A stretch of DNA of 14,119 nt from Actinomycetota bacterium (GTDB taxonomy: Bacteria; Actinomycetota; Acidimicrobiia; Acidimicrobiales; Ilumatobacteraceae). The DNA lies in the NCBI GenBank assembly GCA_009701105.1, contig WLKU01000021.1, positions 1 to 14,119 on the forward strand, in the 5' to 3' direction. Shown here one piece after another: positions 6,962 to 13,387 of this stretch. Positions within the stretch are counted from its first letter, which is position 1, and each line of letters opens with the position of its first letter. The translations under genes and the position numbers were made by a program. The notes under the pieces are model-generated. The model made no database searches and was not told the origin of the DNA. It was given only the letters and a program-made list of their open reading frames with translations.

Positions 6962-6968
6962 TTATAAA
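6962..6968 (+). promoter_or_regulatory. Possible -10 for the 102-residue membrane protein gene
   Basis: TTATAAA is the best -10-like sequence in the 6896-7074 gap. TTGTGC at 6938-6943 lies 18-19 bases upstream and could be the -35. If correct, transcription would start near 6974 and give a leader of about 100 nt. This is by-eye only. Confidence 0.35.
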
Positions 6969-6970
6969 AC

Positions 6971-6985
6971 CCATACCAAATATGG
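6971..6985 (+). other. Small inverted repeat near predicted 5' end of leader
   Basis: CCATA - CCAAA - TATGG forms a five-pair stem with a five-base loop. It would sit at the very 5' end of the mRNA if the promoter just upstream is real; such stems can protect transcripts from decay. The arms are short, so chance occurrence is possible. Confidence 0.35.
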
Positions 6986-7036
6986 CTCAAAGCGAGTATC
7001 CACCACTTGCACAAACATGCTTCTTACCGTTGAATA

Positions 7037-7055
7037 TGTAGACATCCCGTCTACA
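7037..7055 (+). promoter_or_regulatory. Hairpin just upstream of the Shine-Dalgarno
   Basis: TGTAGAC - ATCCC - GTCTACA forms a perfect seven-pair stem with a five-base loop. It ends five bases before the GGGGAA ribosome binding site. It could be an mRNA stability element, a translational control element or a DNA operator; sequence alone does not decide. Confidence 0.55.
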
Positions 7056-7060
7056 GAACT

Positions 7061-7066
7061 GGGGAA
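7061..7066 (+). promoter_or_regulatory. Shine-Dalgarno (GGGGAA) deciding the start at 7075
   Basis: GGGGAA lies eight bases before the ATG at 7075. It is the only convincingly spaced ribosome binding site of this kind among the transcription-unit-leading genes of the window, which otherwise have TANNNT-N6-8-RTG starts. Confidence 0.6.
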
Positions 7067-7074
7067 ATACGAAT

Positions 7075-7383
7075 ATGTACACACTTGGATACCTACTCCT
7101 GGCAGCTGCTCTGCTTGGTGCCGTAACGACCGTTGTCGATTCGGTATTGGGCACGATTCAGTTATCAGCAATCATCAAGAAGATTCCAATCATTGGTTCA
7201 AACTGGGGCCTCATCGTTGCAGTCGCAATGTGCTGGTACCTCAAAATGGCACCAGCATCTGGTTGGGGCATGAGCTTCTCCGATGACTGGATGACATACA
7301 CCGCAAACGGCGCAATCGTGATGGGAATGATTCCTGTTAAGGATGCTGTCATTTCAATGGTTGGCAAGGGATTGCGCGCTTAA
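7075..7383 (+). CDS. Small membrane protein of unknown function
   Basis: I do not recognise this 102-residue protein. It has three hydrophobic stretches likely to cross the membrane: about 3-28 (LGYLLLAAALLGAVTTV...), about 39-60 (IIGSNWGLIVAVAMCWYL) and about 74-97 (TYTANGAIVMGMIPVKDAVI). A short polar loop, GWGMSFSDDWM, joins the last two. It is rich in Met (8) and Trp (4) and has a small basic C-terminus (KGLRA). A holin-like or small channel-like role could be imagined from size and topology, but nothing phage-like lies nearby. Its gene is a self-contained unit with a long leader carrying hairpins, a clear Shine-Dalgarno and a strong intrinsic terminator 24 bases after the stop. That layout suggests steady, fairly high expression (inference). 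Confidence 0.8.
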   Translation: MYTLGYLLLAAALLGAVTTVVDSVLGTIQLSAIIKKIPIIGSNWGLIVAVAMCWYLKMAPASGWGMSFSDDWMTYTANGAIVMGMIPVKDAVISMVGKGLRA

Positions 7384-7407
7384 TTCGCGTTAATCAAAGC
7401 GAACTCG

Positions 7408-7437
7408 AAAAGCCGTCGGCGCAAGCCGGCGGCTTTT
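7408..7437 (+). terminator. Intrinsic terminator after the small membrane protein gene
   Basis: AAAAGCCGTCGGC - GCAA - GCCGGCGGCTTTT forms a 13-pair stem (one G-T pair) closed by a four-base GCAA loop, ending in TTTT then CTATTT. The A/T-rich flanks make it nearly symmetrical, but no minus-strand gene ends here, so the plus direction is assigned. Confidence 0.9.
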
Positions 7438-7462
7438 CTATTTGTACTGTAAATTTCACCTT

Positions 7463-7484
7463 CCTCACGCCAACTAGCGTGAGG
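7463..7484 (+). promoter_or_regulatory. Inverted repeat at the PhyH gene start
   Basis: CCTCACGC - CAACTA - GCGTGAGG is a perfect eight-pair inverted repeat with a six-base centre, ending four bases before the ATG at 7488. It has no T-run after it, so it is not a terminator. As DNA it could be an operator. As RNA it would hide the GAGG next to the start codon. It also contains the TAGCGT hexamer (7475-7480) that could be the gene's -10. Confidence 0.6.
7475..7480 (+). promoter_or_regulatory. Possible -10 (TAGCGT) for leaderless PhyH-family gene
   Basis: TAGCGT, seven bases, then ATG at 7488. It lies inside the inverted repeat at 7463-7484. If this is the real promoter the repeat acts as DNA (operator), not as an RNA hairpin. 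Confidence 0.3.
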
Positions 7485-7487
7485 AGA

Positions 7488-8291
7488 ATGGCGCTAGACC
7501 CAAACCTCGTTGCAACCTATAAACGAGATGGTGTGGTGGTATTGCGCAATCTCGTGTCATTGGACGCTCTTGAATTGCTGCGACAAGGGGTCCTAGCCAA
7601 TATGCAGTCTCCTGGCCCATGGGCCAACGAATACACACCCGCAGGCTCTAGTGGTCGCTTCTTCGACGATTACGTCAACTGGCAGAGAATTCCTCAGTTC
7701 AAACAAGTAGGCAACACAGGTTCAGTTCCAATGGCTGCGCTCGACCTCATGGAAACTAAGACTGTGCGCATGTTTCACGAACATGTGCTTGTAAAAGAAG
7801 CCCAGACACGTGAGGTGACCCCATGGCACCACGACGACCCCTACTACGGCATCAACGGCATGGACAACGTCAGCATTTGGATTCCGCTCGACCCAATACC
7901 TAAGTCGGTAGCGCTGCGATTTATCGTCGGGAGCCATCTGTGGGATAAGCGTTTTATCCCCCGCCGATTTGCCGATCAATCTGCATATGTCGACGAGGCA
8001 ACGGACTTTGTAACCATGCCCGATCAAGGTGACCTAAACAAAATGCAATCAATCACATGCCCCGTCAATTTGGGCGATGCTGTTGCATTCCACTACCGCA
8101 CTCTGCACTCGGCACCGGGCACATTCGGCACCGAAGTCCATCTCCGGCGTGCGGTCAGTTTTCGTTACGTCGGCGACGATGCTGTGTTTGCTTCGCGCCC
8201 TTGGCGCACATCGCCACCACTTGAAGGCAACGACTTATCGTTCGGTGATCAGTTAGACGATCTGCGATTTCCTATTGTTGCAACTCGATAG
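7488..8291 (+). CDS. Phytanoyl-CoA dioxygenase (PhyH) family protein
   Basis: A 267-residue Fe(II)/2-oxoglutarate-dependent oxygenase of the PhyH family. The metal triad can be placed: the TPWHHDDPYYG block holds His114 and Asp116, and the distal His207 is in TLHSAPG. Arg221 in LRRAVSFRYVGDD is a good candidate for binding 2-oxoglutarate. The N-terminal YKRDGVVVLRNLVSLDALELLR is the usual opening of the fold. Family members hydroxylate lipids, small molecules or natural products; the substrate here is unknown. The ATG at 7488 is preferred to an in-frame GTG at 7479, which lies within the inverted repeat; GAGGAG is only one base from the ATG and is a poor ribosome binding site. It converges with the desaturase gene (11 bp between stops). 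Confidence 0.85.
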   Translation: MALDPNLVATYKRDGVVVLRNLVSLDALELLRQGVLANMQSPGPWANEYTPAGSSGRFFDDYVNWQRIPQFKQVGNTGSVPMAALDLMETKTVRMFHEHVLVKEAQTREVTPWHHDDPYYGINGMDNVSIWIPLDPIPKSVALRFIVGSHLWDKRFIPRRFADQSAYVDEATDFVTMPDQGDLNKMQSITCPVNLGDAVAFHYRTLHSAPGTFGTEVHLRRAVSFRYVGDDAVFASRPWRTSPPLEGNDLSFGDQLDDLRFPIVATR

Positions 8292-8302
8292 CTAACCGAA
8301 AT

Positions 8303-9220
8303 TTATGCGCCATCGCGCAGTGGTGCACCCATTGGCTTAAACGAAAATCTACGGAACACTTCGGCGTAGCCACCTTCGTACAACAAGCCGGCATCACGAG
8401 CTCGCTCCACAGCATTGGTCTTGCGCGCAAGTACCTGGTATTCATACCAAGGCACACCAGGCTCATCATGGTGAGCAACGTGCAAGTTGTTGTTCAGCAT
8501 CAGCAGGCTCATAAATGGACCTGCCATGACCATCGCGGTTCGCGTCTCTTCCCCTGCCTGATATTTGTGTTCTGGAAATGGACGAATCGCATTGAGGATT
8601 CGCCCACCGTAAGTAGTGCCGAGCGCAAATTGCCAAAGCGGCATTCCCGCAACTGATTGAACGAGAAAGACGACCACAACAAGACCAACTGCATGGACTG
8701 CCACCGCAAACCATGCCTGCTTATCCCCTCGAAGCATCAGTCGAATCTTGGACCAGAGATATGTCACTGTGCTCACAATTGTCCACACAAACATACGGAA
8801 CAAAATGGTGCGGTTGGCCCAGTATGCAGCCTTGCGCAATCGTCCAGCACTCTCCCAAGCTTCTGGCGATACGTAGTAGCTCTCATTGTCGAGACCTGGG
8901 TGCGTGAGATCGGACTGATGGTGCTCGACGTGGTCTTTTTTAAAACTGAAATAGGGAATCCACAGCGTGACAGGAATCGACCCGATGACATCATTGATCC
9001 ACTGACGTCGAAATGGATGACCATGGATTGTCTCGTGTTGCATGCTCAGGTGCCAGGCACCAAGCACGCTCAAGAATGGAATGGTGAGAAAAGGCGTCAA
9101 TACTTCGCGACGCATCACAGTGAGAATTGTGAGCCCATAGACCGCAACAATTACGGCGAGCGTACGCCACTCACCTCGCCCATTGAGCAGTGATTTTTGG
9201 GAACCAGGGGCTTGTGACAC
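8303..9220 (-). CDS. Fatty acid desaturase family membrane enzyme
   Basis: A 305-residue integral membrane di-iron enzyme. The three histidine boxes of the desaturase/hydroxylase superfamily are present: HETIH (62-66), HVEHH (97-101) and HVAHH (247-251, in NNNLHVAHHDEPGVPWYE). Extra histidines occur at 57, 68 and 218. Hydrophobic pairs at about 21-56, 138-158 and 170-205 fit four or more membrane helices. HGHPF after the first box and PGVPWYE after the last are typical of a bacterial desaturase subgroup. The substrate could be a fatty acyl chain or a carotenoid-like lipid and is not assigned. The start is GTG (9220-9218), with TAGAAT six bases upstream; the next ATG is at residue 36, which would delete the first helix. 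Divergent from the YeiH-family transporter. Confidence 0.85.
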   Translation of the reverse strand: MSQAPGSQKSLLNGRGEWRTLAVIVAVYGLTILTVMRREVLTPFLTIPFLSVLGAWHLSMQHETIHGHPFRRQWINDVIGSIPVTLWIPYFSFKKDHVEHHQSDLTHPGLDNESYYVSPEAWESAGRLRKAAYWANRTILFRMFVWTIVSTVTYLWSKIRLMLRGDKQAWFAVAVHAVGLVVVVFLVQSVAGMPLWQFALGTTYGGRILNAIRPFPEHKYQAGEETRTAMVMAGPFMSLLMLNNNLHVAHHDEPGVPWYEYQVLARKTNAVERARDAGLLYEGGYAEVFRRFSFKPMGAPLRDGA

Positions 9221-9224
9221 GCCT

Positions 9225-9238
9225 ACATTCTACAATGT
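9225..9238. promoter_or_regulatory. Bidirectional promoter core with overlapping -10 hexamers
   Basis: ACATTCTACAATGT is a near-palindrome (ACATT/AATGT arms). On the plus strand TACAAT (9231-9236) is six bases before the GTG at 9243. On the minus strand TAGAAT (9232-9227) is six bases before the GTG at 9220. The two hexamers share the TA at 9231-9232. Neither gene has a Shine-Dalgarno sequence, so both starts look leaderless. Confidence 0.55.
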
Positions 9239-9242
9239 GACA

Positions 9243-10259
9243 GTGCCTCGACTAGTTGCTCTCGCCAAAACTTATGGCCCAGGACTTGTATTTGTCGGCG
9301 TAGTGACATTTGTCGGTTTTGTTATCCATTGGAATTTTGAAACTATTTCCCCACTTGTCGCATCGCTGGTGTTGGGTGTGCTTATTGGAAATATTATTTC
9401 GATCCCAAAAATATTTGTCTCCGGACAGAAGTTTGCAGCAAAAAAAGTCTTGCGTTTTGGCATCGTGCTCCTCGGCACACAGCTTGCCATCAAACAAGTC
9501 GTGGATCTCGGTGGCCGCGAATTAATCGTTGTTGTCAGTGTCGTTGCGCTCACCTTTCTTGGCACATTGTGGCTTGGTCCACGTCTTGGAGTATCAAAAT
9601 CGCTTTCGCTTCTCATAGCAACTGGATTCTCCATCTGCGGTGCTTCTGCTGTCGCTGCGATGGAAGGCGTAGTTGATGCCGACGAAGAAGAAGTCACGTA
9701 CGCCATCGCACTCGTAACCCTGTGTGGAAGTTTGGCAATTGTGCTGCTGCCACTCTTACGCAACGTGCTTGGTCTTTCAGATCCACAACTGTTTGGATCG
9801 TGGGTCGGAGCAAGCGTGCACGACGTAGCCCAAGTGATCGCCACTTCGTCTACCGGTGGAGATGCGGCAGTTCAATCGGCAACTGTGGTCAAACTCTCTA
9901 GGGTCGTATTGCTTGCGCCACTTGTCGCCAGCGTCAGCATTTGGGTTCGTCGCTCATCGAGTGGCCTCGTAGCCAAAGCCAAAAAGGCAGACGAGAAACA
10001 TGTCAGCATTGTCCCCCTTTTCGTAATCGGATTTCTTGTGATGATCGCGGTGCGCACGACCGGTGTCATTCCCGACAACTGGCTCACGACGCTCAAGACG
10101 ATCGAACAAGTTTGTCTTGCAAGTGCTCTGGTGGGTTTGGGTTCCGACGTGCGCATTGCCAGACTCCTCAAAGTTGGCGGCCGGCCTCTGTTGCTTGCAC
10201 TGATCAGTTGGTTTGGAATAGCAGTCGTTTCGCTGATTGGCGTCCGACTCGTTGCTTAA
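9243..10259 (+). CDS. YeiH-family membrane transporter (putative sulfate exporter family)
   Basis: A 338-residue polytopic membrane protein of the YeiH/UPF0324 family, often annotated as a putative sulfate exporter; direct evidence for the substrate is thin across the family. Family blocks seen: RFGIVLLGTQ (71-80), SICGASAVAAMEG (130-142) and GASVHDVAQVIA (189-200), with about ten hydrophobic segments. The GTG at 9243 is chosen because TACAAT lies six bases upstream. An upstream in-frame ATG at 9183 would add 20 polar residues encoded antisense to the desaturase start. It converges with hutI (15 bp between stops) without an obvious terminator. No sulfur-metabolism gene is nearby to support the sulfate label. 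Confidence 0.85.
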   Translation: MPRLVALAKTYGPGLVFVGVVTFVGFVIHWNFETISPLVASLVLGVLIGNIISIPKIFVSGQKFAAKKVLRFGIVLLGTQLAIKQVVDLGGRELIVVVSVVALTFLGTLWLGPRLGVSKSLSLLIATGFSICGASAVAAMEGVVDADEEEVTYAIALVTLCGSLAIVLLPLLRNVLGLSDPQLFGSWVGASVHDVAQVIATSSTGGDAAVQSATVVKLSRVVLLAPLVASVSIWVRRSSSGLVAKAKKADEKHVSIVPLFVIGFLVMIAVRTTGVIPDNWLTTLKTIEQVCLASALVGLGSDVRIARLLKVGGRPLLLALISWFGIAVVSLIGVRLVA

Positions 10260-10274
10260 AAGCTCGCCCAGTTG

Positions 10275-11459
10275 TTAGAGCGCGCCAACCACGCACTTGC
10301 CTCCGCGCACAACAGCGCGGGTTTGATTCACACCAGGCCGGTATGCCAAGTGAATGTGGCTTGGGGCGTCTAACACAACAAAGTCGGCTCGCGAGCCAGC
10401 ACACAGGTTGCCAATGTCGTTACGTCGCAATGCCTGTGCACCGCCCTGCGTGGACGACCACAATGCTTGGTCAGGGGTCATACCCATCAAGATCACTGCA
10501 AGCGACATCACAAACGGCATCGATGTGGTGTACGAAGAGCCCGGATTGCAGTCTGTCGCCAGAGCTACGGTCACTCCCTGTTCGATCATGTGTCGAGCAT
10601 GTGGAAACGGCGAACGCGTGCACAACTCAGCCGCAGGTAACAACGTTGCCACCGTCGTTTTATTGGCACTCGACAGTGCCTCAATGTCTTTTTCGGTGAG
10701 GTGGGTGCAGTGATCGCATGAAGCGACACCTAGCTCGACACCGAGTTGTACTCCGCCTCCCCTTTGCAACTGGTTGGCATGAATTCGTGTTCCAAGACCG
10801 GCCTTTGCGCCAGCCTTCAAGATCTCTCGCGACTGATCAACATCAAATGCCCCACGATCACAAAACACATCAATCCACTTGGCGTGCGGCAAGCACGCAT
10901 TGAGCATCTCGCCAACAACGAGATCAACATAATCTTCTTGCTCTACGTCTGTCGGATAGAGGTGCGCACCAAGAAAAGTTGTTTCAGTAGTCACTGTGCG
11001 CGCAATCCGCATCGAACGCTCTTCATCCTTCACTGATAGTCCATATCCAGACTTGACCTCAAGGGTCGTGGTACCCGAACACAACGCCTCATAGGCAAGG
11101 TGCTGTGCGTTCAGCGATAACAACTCGTCGCTTGCAGCCCGGGTGGCCATCATGGTGCTCTGAATGCCACCAGCGGCGTACGGGAGACCCTCCATGCGAG
11201 CCTCAAACTCGTTTGCCCTGTCGCCAGCAAACACGATGTGAGTGTGGCTGTCAACAAAGCCAGGAATGATGGCGCATCCGTCGCAACTGATTGGTTGCGC
11301 TTCGGTGTATTGATCGATCTGATCTTGCGGGCCGCACCAAACGATCTTTCCGTCGTCGTCGGCTACAAGACCTGCATTATTGATAATGCCGAGCGGTCCA
11401 TTGCCAATTGCTGGATCGTTAGTAACAAGGTGTCCGATGTTGTTGAGTGCGAGCATCAT
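10275..11459 (-). CDS. hutI: Imidazolonepropionase
   Basis: HutI opens the imidazolone ring of 4-imidazolone-5-propanoate to give N-formimidoyl-L-glutamate, the third step of histidine breakdown. The 394-residue protein shows the amidohydrolase metal motif HTH (72-74 in GFVDSHTHIVFAGDR), the HutI-specific EVKSGYGLS block (134-142), His166 (GAHLYP), metal-ligand His227 (RIHANQL), CDHCTHL (249-254) and catalytic/metal Asp303 in ATDCNPGSS (301-309). All match HutI rather than other amidohydrolases. Its ATG overlaps the stop of the def-like gene (ATGA, 4 bp), so translation is probably coupled. It is the last gene of the operon in this window. Confidence 0.96.
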   Translation of the reverse strand: MMLALNNIGHLVTNDPAIGNGPLGIINNAGLVADDDGKIVWCGPQDQIDQYTEAQPISCDGCAIIPGFVDSHTHIVFAGDRANEFEARMEGLPYAAGGIQSTMMATRAASDELLSLNAQHLAYEALCSGTTTLEVKSGYGLSVKDEERSMRIARTVTTETTFLGAHLYPTDVEQEDYVDLVVGEMLNACLPHAKWIDVFCDRGAFDVDQSREILKAGAKAGLGTRIHANQLQRGGGVQLGVELGVASCDHCTHLTEKDIEALSSANKTTVATLLPAAELCTRSPFPHARHMIEQGVTVALATDCNPGSSYTTSMPFVMSLAVILMGMTPDQALWSSTQGGAQALRRNDIGNLCAGSRADFVVLDAPSHIHLAYRPGVNQTRAVVRGGKCVVGAL

Positions 11460-12031
11460 GAACCGTGCTTTGCGACGAGTGCCTTAGCGCGATCCACGAA
11501 CGCGTCGTGATGAAAGAGATTGAATGAGTCCCACGTGGTCAATGTCCCAGAGTCAATCACTTTGTCGAGAAACAAGAGTCCATCCAAGTGGTCAACTTCA
11601 TGTTGAAACGTGCACGCTGTCAGACCAAGAATGTCTCTATCAATCGGGTTGCCGTCTCTGTCCCATGCAGTTAAGTGAAGACGAGTATGACGAGCCACCT
11701 CGCCACGAATGCCGGGAACCGACAAGCAGCCCTCCATGTTTTTAAACATGTCGTCGTCGAGCGGTGTAAGCACAGGGTTAACCAAAATTGTCAGTGGTAC
11801 TCGCGGCTTGTACGGGTAGCGCGGGTTGTTATCGACCTCGACAGCGCAGATGCGCTGATGTCGCAGCACTTGCGTTGCAGCAAGTCCAGCACCATTTGCA
11901 TGACGCATTGTCTCGATAAGGTCATCAATAAATGCTTGAGTCTCGGGCAATGCAAGTTGCTCGCGAGTTACTTCTTTCGCCACCCACTTGAGCTCTGGGT
12001 GACCCACTGTTGCTATCGGTAAGACGGTCAT
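11456..12031 (-). CDS. def: Peptide deformylase family protein within hut operon
   Basis: A 191-residue deformylase with all three family motifs intact: GAGLAATQ (47-54), EGCLSVPG (100-107, metal ligand Cys102) and QHEVDHLDG (143-151, His144, Glu145, His148). Peptide deformylases remove the formyl group from new N-termini. After the core there is a C-terminal extension, DSGTLTTWDSFNLFHHDAF (160-178), seen only in some deformylases as far as I recall. The gene sits 5 bp after hutF and overlaps hutI by 4 bp. HutF makes N-formyl-L-glutamate and no N-formylglutamate amidohydrolase gene is visible, so this enzyme may act on that small formylated product (inference). The alternative is an ordinary housekeeping def carried in the operon, since canonical motifs cannot distinguish the two. 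Confidence 0.92.
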   Translation of the reverse strand: MTVLPIATVGHPELKWVAKEVTREQLALPETQAFIDDLIETMRHANGAGLAATQVLRHQRICAVEVDNNPRYPYKPRVPLTILVNPVLTPLDDDMFKNMEGCLSVPGIRGEVARHTRLHLTAWDRDGNPIDRDILGLTACTFQHEVDHLDGLLFLDKVIDSGTLTTWDSFNLFHHDAFVDRAKALVAKHGS

Positions 12032-12036
12032 AAGCC

Positions 12037-13374
12037 TTACAGTGTAACGACTGCGGCAATTGCCCTTCCAAGTCCACCCACCACGTCAGACACGGTGAGA
12101 TGTTGGTGATCCTGCACTATTTGACGCCCGCCTACCCAGACATCGCTCACATCGGCTGGCGAAGCCGAATGAACAATATGGGCAGCAGCATGAGCGGCAT
12201 CAAACGACGCAAGGCGCACCGAGTGGAGCGACAGAGCAATGAAGTCGGCTGGAGCACCCACCTGTATCCCGTGCTGACCCCACCCAAGCGCAGTTGCACC
12301 GCCCGCAGTTGCAGCAATCAACAAACTTGCAGGCGTATGAGCACCACGTTTACCAGTTACGAGTCGCTCGTCAGTTTCTACTGCGCGAGCCTCTTCAAAC
12401 ATGTCAATAAATGCATTCGAGTCCGTACCGAGTGACAACACTGCCCCGCATTCGCTTAACGAGCTTGCAGGGCCAACACCGTCAGCTAAATCGCGTTCCG
12501 TAGTTGGACACATGCACACGCCACTGTGACTCGACCCGAGCAACGAAATATCGGTTGCAGTCAAGTGCGTAGCGTGCACTGCGGTGAAATGCCTACCAAG
12601 CAAACCCGCATCAGCCAACACTTGTGTCGGTGTCTTGCCGGTAGCAGCAATGCATGCCGCATTTTCTGCTGGCTGTTCGCTCACATGCACGTGCACAACT
12701 TTGCCGTGACGATTTGCAACCACTTCTTCCAACTCGTTCGGATGCACGGCGCGCACACTGTGCGGCGCCATGCCGACTGTCCAACTTTCGCCGCCCTCAC
12801 CCAACGCATCAACCCTGTCGAGCCAGTTGTCGATCGTGCCATCTGAAAAACGCTTCTGTTCTGCCAGCGGCTCGGGTTTGTCGAGTGCTGCATGCAGGTA
12901 AGCAACATCGAGCAGCGCCATGCGAATACCCGCACGCTGCGAAGCAGCGACCATGGCAAGACCCATTTCATTTGGGTTCGCATATCGCTTGCCGTCTTGC
13001 TGATGATGGATGTAGTGAAACTCGCCAACGCCAGTGATGCCACTGAGCGCCATCTCGGCAAAGGTCATCGCTGCGAGCTCACCATATGTTTCTGGTGTTA
13101 AACGATGAGCAATCTCGTACATCGGTGGGCGCCATGACCAAAAATCGCCTGCACCTCCATGTGTGCGTCCACGCAATGCACGATGAAATGCGTGGCTGTG
13201 TGCATTCACTAAACCGGGCAAAACAACTCCAGAGATGCGCACATCATTCGCCTGAGCCTCGACACCATCTTCAACGCTCGTGATCACACCGTTGCTGACC
13301 CCAATACGCACGTTGGCAACGGCAGATTCAGCGCCTCGCCAGGCCCACTGTGCATAAAACGTTTGAGAGGTCAT
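12037..13374 (-). CDS. hutF: Formimidoylglutamate deiminase
   Basis: HutF converts N-formimidoyl-L-glutamate to N-formyl-L-glutamate and ammonia, the marker enzyme of the five-step histidine pathway. The 445-residue protein has the amidohydrolase motif NAHSHAFHRALRGR (57-70, His59/His61), VHVHVSEQPAEN (226-237), HATHLT (267-272), CPTTERDLADG (289-299) and GTDSNAF (316-322, Asp318). The SEQPAEN and CPTTERDLADG blocks are specific to HutF among related deaminases. The ATG at 13374 (MTSQTFYAQWAW) is chosen over an in-frame ATG at 13464, which lies inside hutU and would add 30 unrelated residues. It starts 13 bp after the hutU stop with no separate promoter seen. Confidence 0.94.
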   Translation of the reverse strand: MTSQTFYAQWAWRGAESAVANVRIGVSNGVITSVEDGVEAQANDVRISGVVLPGLVNAHSHAFHRALRGRTHGGAGDFWSWRPPMYEIAHRLTPETYGELAAMTFAEMALSGITGVGEFHYIHHQQDGKRYANPNEMGLAMVAASQRAGIRMALLDVAYLHAALDKPEPLAEQKRFSDGTIDNWLDRVDALGEGGESWTVGMAPHSVRAVHPNELEEVVANRHGKVVHVHVSEQPAENAACIAATGKTPTQVLADAGLLGRHFTAVHATHLTATDISLLGSSHSGVCMCPTTERDLADGVGPASSLSECGAVLSLGTDSNAFIDMFEEARAVETDERLVTGKRGAHTPASLLIAATAGGATALGWGQHGIQVGAPADFIALSLHSVRLASFDAAHAAAHIVHSASPADVSDVWVGGRQIVQDHQHLTVSDVVGGLGRAIAAVVTL

Positions 13375-13387
13375 GATCTGTAATCGC

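Noticed and set aside
7463..7484. Inverted repeat as a second terminator for the small membrane protein gene
   Set aside because: It is not followed by a T-run (GAGAATGG follows), and a clear terminator already stands at 7408-7437.
8657..9193. 178-codon open frame on the plus strand opposite the desaturase gene
   Set aside because: Cys/His-rich translation that only mirrors the opposite strand; the minus-strand gene has all three histidine boxes.
9183..9242. ATG at 9183 as the start of the YeiH-family gene
   Set aside because: It lies antisense to the first codons of the desaturase and adds a polar stretch. The GTG at 9243 has a -10-like hexamer at the right distance.
9272..9844. 190-codon open frame on the minus strand opposite the YeiH-family gene
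   Set aside because: Ser/Thr/Pro-rich shadow of a hydrophobic coding strand with no recognisable domain.
10260..10274. Terminator between the convergent YeiH-family gene and hutI
   Set aside because: No stem with a T-run can be drawn in or around the 15-bp gap.
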